Shown here piece by piece: positions 52,172-59,298 of a DNA stretch of 64,000 nt. Both the position numbers and the translations under genes were made by a program. The notes below the pieces were generated by a model that was given only the letters and a program-made list of their open reading frames with translations, did no database searches and was not told the DNA's origin. This DNA comes from Streptomyces coffeae (GTDB lineage: Bacteria; Actinomycetota; Actinomycetes; Streptomycetales; Streptomycetaceae). The stretch is from the NCBI RefSeq assembly GCF_016741875.1, contig NZ_JAERRF010000011.1, positions 62,001 through 126,000 of the forward strand, given 5' to 3'. Every line of letters begins with the position of its first letter. Position 1 is the stretch's first letter.

Positions 52172-54931
52172 ATGGTGACCTTCGCACAGGCGCAGGAGCG
52201 CGCGGAACTCTGGATCAACGCCGATGTGCCCGCCTATCAGCAGCGCGAGGTACGGGTCCGGGAGTTCGACCTGGGGTTCGTGGTCTGGGCCGAGGACCGG
52301 CCCGACGGTCCGGTGTCGGACGCGGCCACCGAGGGCGCGCGGATGGTCATCGCCCGCGACAGCGGCGACACCACGCTGTGGCCGGGACTGCCGGTCGGTG
52401 AGGTGATCCGCCGTTACGAGGAGACTTACGGGGCGGCGGCCGACGCCGCCTCCTCGGAGACCACCGGTGGACGCCAGCAGCGCATCGACCTCAACGCCAC
52501 GTCCTTCCTGCTCACCCCGCCGGAGTGGTTGCAGGAGGCGGCGGACGCGATGAGTCTGCCGGACCAGCGGCTGGACATCCCCGACCAGCGGTCGGACGCC
52601 GCGTCCGCGGGCGCGGCCGGGTCCGGGGGGCCGCAGGACGCGCCGCCGGTGCCGGGCGCTCCGGCCCCGGCCGCTTCCGGTTCTTCCGCCGGATCCTCTT
52701 CTTCCAGCTCCTCCGCCGCGTCGGCGCCCTCCGGCGGTACGCCGTGGGCCGACATCAACTCCCGAAGCGACGACGGCGACCGCTCGGTCGCGCTGCCCGC
52801 GACGGTCTTCGCCCCGCCGCTGGCGGGCTCCGACGACGAGGACACCCCGCCGCCGGGCGTGCGGCCGGACGCCAAGACCGAGCTGCTGTCCGGCGGCAGC
52901 GCGTTGCCGCCCACGGCCATCGCCCCGCAGATCGACCTTCCGGAGGGCGCGGGTCCGGCCGCCGGTCCGGCGTCCGGCGCCGCTCCCGGCGCGGCCGACA
53001 TCGCGAACGAGGCCACCCGCAAGGCGACGCCCGGCGGCCCGACGCCTCCGCCGCCGCCCGGCGCCCCGGGTGCGCCCGGCGCCCGGCCGGGCGCGGGCGG
53101 GCAGACCCCGCCGCCCCCTTCACCGCCGCCCGCCCCGTCCGGGCCCGGCGCCCCGGGTGCTCCGGCCGGGGGCTATGTGCCGACCCAGCTGGTCTCGCAG
53201 CTCGACCCCGACGCGGGACCCGGTGGACAGACCCCGCCGCCGGGCGGTCCGGGTGCGCCCGGTGCTCCGGGCGGCGGCCATGTACATGCCGCGGCGACGA
53301 TGCTGGCGGGTGGTCCCGGTCAGCCCGCCGCGCCCGGCGCGCCCGGTGCGCCGGGCGCTCCCGGTGCTCCTGGTGCACCCGGTGCTCCGGGTCAGACCCC
53401 GCCGCCCGGTGCTCCGCAGCCGCCCCAGGCGCCCGGTGCCCCAGGCACTCCCGGCGGTGGTGTGCATGCCGCGGCGACGATGCTGGCGGGTGGTCCCGGT
53501 CAGCCCGCCGCGCCCGGCGCGCCCGGTGCTCCGGGTCAGACGCCGCCGCCCGGTCCGGGCGGTCCCGGCTTCCCGGCTCCGCCCGGCGCCCCGGGCGTTC
53601 CCGGTCAGGCTGCCCCATCCGGCCCGCAGCCGCCCGGCCCACCCGGGGTCCCCGGTGCGGGTGGTTCCGCGACACCGCCGCCTCCGTTCCCCGGTGCGCC
53701 CGGCGCCCCGGGTGTGCACGGTGCTCCTGGCGCGCCCGGCGCTCCCGGTGACGGTGTGCACGCCGCCGCGACCATGCTGGCCGGTGGCCCCGGCGCCCCG
53801 GGCGTTCCTGGCGCTCCCGGCGCCCCCGGTATGGCTCCGCCGACCGGTCCTCCGGCCCCCGGGATGGCCCCGCCCCCCGGCGCCCCGGCTCCCGGTGCCC
53901 CGGCTCCCGAAATGGCTCCGCCCGGATACGCGTACCCGCAGCCGCCGCCCGGTCAGCCGACCGTGGGCCCCGGCTATATGGCGGTCCTCCGCTACCGCGC
54001 CCAGGACGGCTCGGAGCAGCAGCTCATCCGCCGTTCCGCGCCGGGCACCCCGCATCCGGAGTGGCAGATCCTGCACGAGCTGCGGTCGATGAACGTCCCG
54101 CCGCAGCAGGTGCTGGAGCTCCACACCGAGCTGGAGTCCTGTGATCTGCCCGGCGGTTACTGCGCCCGGATGATCCGCGAGACCTGGCCGCAGGTGCGCA
54201 TCAGCCACACCGCTCCGTACGGCCGTGACCACGCCACCCGTCAGCAGGGCGTCCGCCATCTGCTGGAGCACCAGGGCGAGTTGCACCAGGTCGCGGACGG
54301 CCCGGCCCGTCCGGCGCCGAACCGGGTGCCGCTGCCGCACCCCAGCCAGGTGCAGCCGGTGCCGCCGGTTCCGCCCGAGGGTCTGGCGCATGAGCTGGGC
54401 CAGGCGTTCGGCCCCGGTGTCTTCCGCTTCGACCAGCGCGCGGTCTCCCGGATGGGCGTACCGGACGTGGTCGCGCAGACGCTGGTCCGGGCGGGCCTCC
54501 CGGTGGACTTCGGGCCGTTCTTCTGGGCCCAGGCCCAGCCGGGCCGCCCGGTGCCGACGCTGGCCGAGCTGGCGGCCGAGCGCGGGGTGCAGCCCGCGGC
54601 CGACGCCGGGTCGTACCTGGTCATGGGCAATGACTTCGGCCGTCAGCTGTGTGTGCAGTACGGCACCGCGCACATCGTGGCCATCCCCCTGGAGGCGGTG
54701 GCGCAGCCGGTGCCTCCGCAGTTCGTGAACACCGGTCTGCCGGAGTTCGTGCGCTGTATGGGGCTGTTGGGCCGGATGTGGCGGCTGCGCTACGGGCTGA
54801 CGCCCGAGCAGGCGGGCCGCTGGACGGTCGACTTCCAGGCCCAGCTCGCCGCCCTGGACCCGGCGGCGCTGTCCGCACCGGACAACTGGTGGTCGGTGCT
54901 GCTGGAGCAGATGTGGGACGGCCTGCTCTGA
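52172..54931 (+). CDS. Large multidomain protein: immunity-like N-domain, collagen-like linker, deaminase-like and SUKH-4-like domains
   Basis: A 919-residue protein. Residues 1-90 resemble small immunity proteins of the YrhB/Imm35 type (REFDLGFVVWAED, ARMVIARDSGD, VIRRYEETYG). Residues about 145-595 are Pro/Gly/Ala-rich, collagen-like GAPGAP runs with recurring Thr motifs (KTELLSGG, PTQLVSQL, AATMLAGG three times). Residues about 602-690 look deaminase-like: HPE (His628, Glu630) and Cys657/Cys664 in ESCDLPGGYC. Residues about 735-919 resemble SUKH-4 (LVRAGLPVDFGPFF, YLVMGNDFGRQLCV, QFVNTGLPEFVRC). ATG 52172 follows GGAGGAG; GTG 52163 overlaps the previous stop. Cytoplasmic by appearance. Confidence 0.75.
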   Translation: MVTFAQAQERAELWINADVPAYQQREVRVREFDLGFVVWAEDRPDGPVSDAATEGARMVIARDSGDTTLWPGLPVGEVIRRYEETYGAAADAASSETTGGRQQRIDLNATSFLLTPPEWLQEAADAMSLPDQRLDIPDQRSDAASAGAAGSGGPQDAPPVPGAPAPAASGSSAGSSSSSSSAASAPSGGTPWADINSRSDDGDRSVALPATVFAPPLAGSDDEDTPPPGVRPDAKTELLSGGSALPPTAIAPQIDLPEGAGPAAGPASGAAPGAADIANEATRKATPGGPTPPPPPGAPGAPGARPGAGGQTPPPPSPPPAPSGPGAPGAPAGGYVPTQLVSQLDPDAGPGGQTPPPGGPGAPGAPGGGHVHAAATMLAGGPGQPAAPGAPGAPGAPGAPGAPGAPGQTPPPGAPQPPQAPGAPGTPGGGVHAAATMLAGGPGQPAAPGAPGAPGQTPPPGPGGPGFPAPPGAPGVPGQAAPSGPQPPGPPGVPGAGGSATPPPPFPGAPGAPGVHGAPGAPGAPGDGVHAAATMLAGGPGAPGVPGAPGAPGMAPPTGPPAPGMAPPPGAPAPGAPAPEMAPPGYAYPQPPPGQPTVGPGYMAVLRYRAQDGSEQQLIRRSAPGTPHPEWQILHELRSMNVPPQQVLELHTELESCDLPGGYCARMIRETWPQVRISHTAPYGRDHATRQQGVRHLLEHQGELHQVADGPARPAPNRVPLPHPSQVQPVPPVPPEGLAHELGQAFGPGVFRFDQRAVSRMGVPDVVAQTLVRAGLPVDFGPFFWAQAQPGRPVPTLAELAAERGVQPAADAGSYLVMGNDFGRQLCVQYGTAHIVAIPLEAVAQPVPPQFVNTGLPEFVRCMGLLGRMWRLRYGLTPEQAGRWTVDFQAQLAALDPAALSAPDNWWSVLLEQMWDGLL
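53285..53529 (+). repeat. 65-base direct repeat inside the collagen-like region
   Basis: Bases 53285-53349 and 53465-53529 are identical, offset by exactly 180 bases (60 codons). They encode the HAAATMLAGGPGQPAAPGAP module. A third, diverged copy starts near 53759. Such exact copies mark recent in-frame duplication. Confidence 0.85.
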
Positions 54932-54963
54932 CCTAGCCCAGCAGGCAGCGTCGGCAGACGGAT

Positions 54964-55001
54964 CGAGGCGCCCGACCCCCGTGACGGGGGCGGGCGCCTC
55001 G
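54964..55001 (+). terminator. Terminator after the 919-residue protein gene
   Basis: An 11-bp outer stem CGAGGCGCCCG/CGGGCGCCTCG (54964-54974 with 54991-55001) continues into CCCCC/GGGGG around a GTGAC loop. It is followed by GTCGTTGTTGT, moderately T-rich. Confidence 0.8.
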
Positions 55002-55178
55002 TCGTTGTTGTCACCGGATTCCGGCGGGATACCGGGGGATTCCGCGGGCGTGCCGGAGCGGGTCCCGGTCCTCGCCGCGAGGACAGCTGGGCGGAGTGTC
55101 GCGTTATGGGTGATTAGGGGCGATCCATCAAGATGTGCGCCGAAGCGCGTTGCATGCCGGACAAAAGGGGTTCCAAGG

Positions 55179-56108
55179 ATGGGCGCATCGGTGTCACCAC
55201 AGGGCTTCACCATCGTCGGACGGGGCCGCGGCTACCGTCCCGTGCAGGTCGACCGCTGTGTGGCGGAGCTGTCCCAGGCGCGTGACGCGGCGTGGGAGCG
55301 GGCGGCGCGCCTCACCGTGCTCGCCAATGAGCTGTCCGCCGACGCGGAGCGGTTGCGCGAGGCGGTCTCCCAGCTGGCCCCCCAGACGTATGAATCGCTG
55401 GGCGACCGCGCCCAGCTGATCCTGATGGCGGCCGAGGAGGAGGAGACCCATCTGCGCGCGCAGGCCGAGGCATGGGCGCAGGAGCAGTGGGAGATCGCGC
55501 AGGCCGACGCCCGCAGGATGCGCGACGAGGCGCGCGACGAGGCCGAGCGGGTGCGCGAGGCCGCCGAGGCGTCGGCGCGCAGCACCCTGGAGGCGGCCCA
55601 GGCCGAGGTCGAGGAGGTGCGGGCGGTCTCGCGCCAGGACGTCAAGGAGTGGCGGGGCGAGGCGCTGTCCGCGCTCAAGGACATGCGGCAGCGCACCGCC
55701 GCGGTCCTGGTCGGGCAGGAGCGGGAGCACGGCGACCGGTGGGAGGCGGCGGGCCGCGAACTGGCCGAGCGGGACAGCGCGATGACCGCCCGGCTGGCCC
55801 AGCTGGAGGAGTTCACACAGGCCCGGCTGGCCGACGCCAAGCGGGAGTACGCGATGGCCGAGCAGGCCGCGCGGCTGCGCCAGGAGGACGCGCAGGCGCA
55901 GGCGGCGGAGATCGTCGCCCAGGCACGGGCCCGCGAGGAGCGCCTCGCCCGGGAGACCGAGCGGACGCTGCGCGAGCACATGGACCGGCGCGAGGAGTTG
56001 AAGGCCCACCTGGAGCATGTGCGCGGCAGCCTGGCGGCACTGACGGGCAAGCCGGTGGCCGACGACCCCGGCCCCAACTCCCACCCGGAGCTGAGCCCCG
56101 AGTCCTGA
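55179..56108 (+). CDS. Coiled-coil protein, DivIVA/FilP-like
   Basis: A 309-residue protein. A short N-terminal motif GRGYRPVQVDRCVAELSQARD resembles the DivIVA start; about 60-285 is one long Ala/Glu/Arg/Gln-rich coiled coil with several heptad breaks, and the tail is Pro/Ser-rich. Relatives in Streptomyces act as cytoskeletal or polar-growth scaffolds, sometimes mis-named cellulose-binding proteins. ATG 55179 follows AAAGGGG by 8 bases. It lies directly after the SUKH cluster but behind a terminator, so it is probably independent. Confidence 0.82.
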   Translation: MGASVSPQGFTIVGRGRGYRPVQVDRCVAELSQARDAAWERAARLTVLANELSADAERLREAVSQLAPQTYESLGDRAQLILMAAEEEETHLRAQAEAWAQEQWEIAQADARRMRDEARDEAERVREAAEASARSTLEAAQAEVEEVRAVSRQDVKEWRGEALSALKDMRQRTAAVLVGQEREHGDRWEAAGRELAERDSAMTARLAQLEEFTQARLADAKREYAMAEQAARLRQEDAQAQAAEIVAQARAREERLARETERTLREHMDRREELKAHLEHVRGSLAALTGKPVADDPGPNSHPELSPES

Positions 56109-56140
56109 GCGACCTGGCCTCCGGCCCGGAAGACCGGTGA

Positions 56141-56180
56141 CGCGCGGCGGGTACGGCGATGCGACCGTACCCGCCGCGCG
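56141..56180 (+). terminator. Terminator after the coiled-coil gene
   Basis: Perfect 16-bp stem CGCGCGGCGGGTACGG with its complement (56141-56156 and 56165-56180), 8-base loop, 32 bases after the stop. Confidence 0.8.
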
Positions 56181-56463
56181 GTGCTGCGCCGGGCCCTTGC
56201 CGGGGGCGTAGCGGGGCGTTCCCCCCTTCGCGCGGTGGTGCGCGGGGTGTACGGCCTGGTGGCCGGGCCGCTTTGCCTCGAGCCGCGGTCAGGGCGACGC
56301 GACCATCGGATCTGGCGCGACGGCGTTCCGTTCGTCTCCGGTGGCCGTGGGCCGCAGAGCCTGCGCGCGGTACGGCTGCCCCGAGCGGGGGGTGTTCAGC
56401 GGCCTCTCGGCGACGGGTCGCACCAATCACCAGGCCGGTCGACGCCCGCCCGCTGCCCGCCGC
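56181..56463. other. Non-coding strip between the coiled-coil gene and the MFS exporter
   Basis: The gap between genes is 355 bases (56109-56463). Beyond the terminator I see no gene, promoter or repeat. Open frames here have Arg/Pro-rich translations typical of non-coding high-GC DNA. Confidence 0.5.
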
Positions 56464-58056
56464 TCAAGGCTCGCGCTCCGCGGCCTCCCGCTCCGGGGGG
56501 ACCGGAAAGGTGCGCGGGGCGAGGAAGAGGAGGACCAGCAGGGCCAGGAGTGCCGCGGCGGCGGCGCCCAGGTAGACGTGGTCGACGGCGGTGTCCACCG
56601 CCCGGCGCAGATAGTCCGCGGCCCGGTCGCTGAGGGCCGCCGGGTGGTCCAGGGCGTGGGAGACCCCGTCGAGGTCGTCGGGGAGCCCGGTCCGGATGGC
56701 GGTCGGGGCCTCGGTCAGCCGTGAGGCCAGCGTCGCGTTGGCGACGGCGCCGAAGAGCGCGGCGCCCACGCTCTGGCCGACCTGGCGGCAGAAGAGGATC
56801 GAGGCGGTCGCGGTACCGCGCTCGGACCAGCCGACGGACGACTGCACCCCGATGATCAGCGGCAGTTGGAACAGCCCGAGGGCCGCCCCCAGCGCCAGGG
56901 TGATCAGCGCCGGCTGCCAGGCGGCCCCGGGGTAGGGGAGGAACGGGAAGGCGGCCAGGACCAGCGCGGCGACCCCGATCCCGGTCATCGCACAGCGCCG
57001 GAAGCCGATGCGGTTGTAGACCCGGTTGCTGCACGCGGCCGAGATCGGCCAGCTCAGCGTCATCACGGAGAGGACAAACCCGGCCGCGATCGGACCGAGC
57101 CCCAGCACCGACTGGGCATAGGTGGGCAGAAAGACCGTCGGGGCGATCATCAGCAGTCCGAGCGCGCCGAACGCCAGATTGACCGCCGAGATCGTACGGC
57201 GCCGCCAGACCCAGCCCGGGATGATCGGTTCGGCGGCACGCCGTTCGATGACCACGGTCGCCACCCCGCACACCGCGCTGCCCGCCAGCAGCGCCAGCGA
57301 GGGCGCCGACAGCCAGCCCCAGGCCACCCCGCCCTGGACCAGCGCGGTCAGCAGCAGTCCGCCGGAGGCGAAGACGGCCAGCGCGCCCGCCCAGTCGATC
57401 CGCGGCCGGTGCCCGGCGGGCCGCTCCGGCTCGTGCAGATGACGGGCGATCAGCGTCCAGGCCAGCGCCCCGACCGGCAGGTTGATCAGGAAGATCCAGC
57501 GCCAGTCGGCGTATCCGGCGAGCACTCCGCCGATCACCGGGCCCGCCACCGCGGACACCGCCCACACCGAGGAGAGCCGGGCCTGGATCTTCGGGCGTTC
57601 CTTGAGCGGATAGAGATCGGCGGCGATCACCTGGACGGTGCCCTGGAGCGCCCCGCCGCCCAGCCCCTGGACGATCCGGAAGGCGATGAGGGTGGCCATG
57701 TTCCAGGCCCCGGCGCACAGCAGCGACCCGGAGACGAAGATGACGATGCCCGCGAGGAGCACCGGTTTGCGGCCGAAGGTGTCGGAGAGCTTGCCGTAGA
57801 CGGGGAGGGTGACGGTCACGGCGAGCAGATAGCCGGAGAACAGCCAGGAGAAGACGGAGAAGCCGCCGAGGTCGCCGACGATCTGCGGAACGGCGGTGGA
57901 GATGACGGTCGAGTCCAGGGCGGCCAGCGCCATAGCGAGCATCAGGGCGGCGACGACCGGGCGGCGCTCACGGGCGCTCGGTGGTGTCGCCGAGGCCGCT
58001 CCGGAGGCCGGAGGAGTGGGTTCCGCGTCCGTTGGCCGTCGTGCGGTGCCGCCCAC
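56464..58056 (-). CDS. DHA2-family (EmrB/QacA) drug exporter, MFS
   Basis: Major facilitator of 530 residues with about 14 helices. ALAALDSTVISTAVPQIVGDLGG is the DHA2 motif D1 region, GKLSDTFGRKPVLLAG motif A, RIVQGLGGGALQG motif B, and WAVSAVAGPVIGGVLAGYADWRWIFLINLPVG motif C with its sequel. GTG 58056 has GGAAGGGAG 9 bases upstream; the open frame runs further but becomes Arg/Gly-rich. It is divergent from the MacB-like ABC pair and has no adjacent regulator. Confidence 0.92.
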   Translation of the reverse strand: MGGTARRPTDAEPTPPASGAASATPPSARERRPVVAALMLAMALAALDSTVISTAVPQIVGDLGGFSVFSWLFSGYLLAVTVTLPVYGKLSDTFGRKPVLLAGIVIFVSGSLLCAGAWNMATLIAFRIVQGLGGGALQGTVQVIAADLYPLKERPKIQARLSSVWAVSAVAGPVIGGVLAGYADWRWIFLINLPVGALAWTLIARHLHEPERPAGHRPRIDWAGALAVFASGGLLLTALVQGGVAWGWLSAPSLALLAGSAVCGVATVVIERRAAEPIIPGWVWRRRTISAVNLAFGALGLLMIAPTVFLPTYAQSVLGLGPIAAGFVLSVMTLSWPISAACSNRVYNRIGFRRCAMTGIGVAALVLAAFPFLPYPGAAWQPALITLALGAALGLFQLPLIIGVQSSVGWSERGTATASILFCRQVGQSVGAALFGAVANATLASRLTEAPTAIRTGLPDDLDGVSHALDHPAALSDRAADYLRRAVDTAVDHVYLGAAAAALLALLVLLFLAPRTFPVPPEREAAEREP

Positions 58057-58509
58057 CGTGGCGCACTCCCTTCCGCCGGACCGCGCCCGGCCGCCCTCCG
58101 GTGTCCGGCCGAGCTCCGGCGCCCGGCTGACGTCCGGAATTCTTGTACGACCCACCCTTCCATGCCGGGACAGCACGGGGGAAGGTTGCATACGGCTGCT
58201 GCACCCCCGGAATTGAGCCTCACCCAGGGGCAGGGTGCAGGATCGACCCGGAGACCGGCTCCCCCTCAGGGCTTAGACCCTTAGGGGGTGTCCACCCGTA
58301 CCTCCTACCCGTGGCTCGTTCCGGCGGAGGAGGAGGCGGGCCCATCCGCTCTTTAGTGTTGCTACGGGCAGCGCAACCACGGGGGTGGGGCTGCCCCCAC
58401 CGCGAACACGGAGCCAGGCACCATCGCGGCGGTTCCCCGGACTCGGCAGGCTGGATGCCGCGAGCGATCAGGGAACCGGGATCGCCCACACATATCGAGG
58501 AGAGTCACC
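58057..58509. other. 453-base divergent regulatory region between MFS and ABC genes
   Basis: No gene seen. It contains a 7-bp hairpin GGTGGGG/CCCCACC at 58384-58401, an ACCCTTAGGGGG dyad near 58276, and CGAGGAGAG as ribosome site for the ABC gene. Promoters of both divergent genes must lie here, but I cannot place a convincing -35/-10 pair. Confidence 0.45.
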
Positions 58510-59298
58510 GTGACAACGGCTGTATCGATTCCCAAGACCGGGGGCAGCGGGGGACATACGGCCGTCGCTGCCCGCGCACGACAGGTGGTCAAGGCGTACG
58601 GCTCGGGGGAGACCCGGGTGGTCGCGCTGGACCATGTGGACGTGGACATCGCCCGCGGTCAGTTCACCGCGATCATGGGGCCCTCCGGCTCCGGCAAGTC
58701 CACTCTGATGCACTGCCTGGCCGGGCTGGACACCGTCTCCTCGGGCCAGATCTTCATCGACGAGACCGAGATCACCGGGCTCAAGGACAAGAAGCTCACC
58801 AAGCTGCGCCGGGACCGCATCGGCTTCATCTTCCAGGCGTTCAACCTGCTGCCGACGCTGAACGCGATAGAGAACATCACGCTGCCGATGGACATCGCGG
58901 GCCGCAAGCCGGACCGTGCCTGGCTGGACCGGGTGGTGGAGACGGTCGGCCTCGCCGGGCGGCTCAAGCACCGGCCGAACCAGCTCTCCGGCGGTCAGCA
59001 GCAGCGCGTCGCCGTGGCCCGTGCGCTGGCCGCCCGGCCCGAGATCATCTTCGGTGACGAGCCGACCGGAAACCTGGACTCGCGGGCCGGCGCCGAGGTC
59101 CTGGGCTTCCTGCGGCGCTCGGTGGACGAACTGGGCCAGACCATCGTGATGGTCACCCACGACCCGGTCGCCGCCTCCTACGCCAACCGCGTGCTGTACC
59201 TGGCCGACGGCCGGATCGTGGACGAGATGCACAACCCGACCGCCGAACTGGTCCTGGAGCGCATGAAGCACTTCGACGCGCGCGGGCGGGTGTCATGA
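58510..59298 (+). CDS. ABC transporter ATPase, LolD/MacB type
   Basis: ATPase of 262 residues. Walker A GPSGSGKST (about residue 57), Q-loop FIFQAFNLLP, signature LSGGQQQRVAVARAL, Walker B IIFGDEPTGNLD, and H-loop MVTHDP; GNLDS is typical of the LolD/MacB/FtsE group that uses mechanical force rather than substrate transport. GTG 58510. It overlaps the FtsX-type permease gene by ATGA. Confidence 0.94.
   Translation: MTTAVSIPKTGGSGGHTAVAARARQVVKAYGSGETRVVALDHVDVDIARGQFTAIMGPSGSGKSTLMHCLAGLDTVSSGQIFIDETEITGLKDKKLTKLRRDRIGFIFQAFNLLPTLNAIENITLPMDIAGRKPDRAWLDRVVETVGLAGRLKHRPNQLSGGQQQRVAVARALAARPEIIFGDEPTGNLDSRAGAEVLGFLRRSVDELGQTIVMVTHDPVAASYANRVLYLADGRIVDEMHNPTAELVLERMKHFDARGRVS

Noticed and set aside
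52980..53940. Regular repeats that might be read as a CRISPR or minisatellite array
   Set aside because: They are in frame, encode Gly-Ala-Pro repeats, and have no constant repeat plus unique spacer pattern.
53120..55213. 697-codon minus-strand frame opposite the collagen-like gene
   Set aside because: Repeats of Arg/Gly/Thr are the complement of the GAPGAP codons; no start with a ribosome site and no domain.
55813..56430. 205-codon minus-strand frame in and beside the gap after the coiled-coil gene
   Set aside because: Arg/Pro/Ala-rich translation, overlaps the coiled-coil gene antisense and crosses its terminator.
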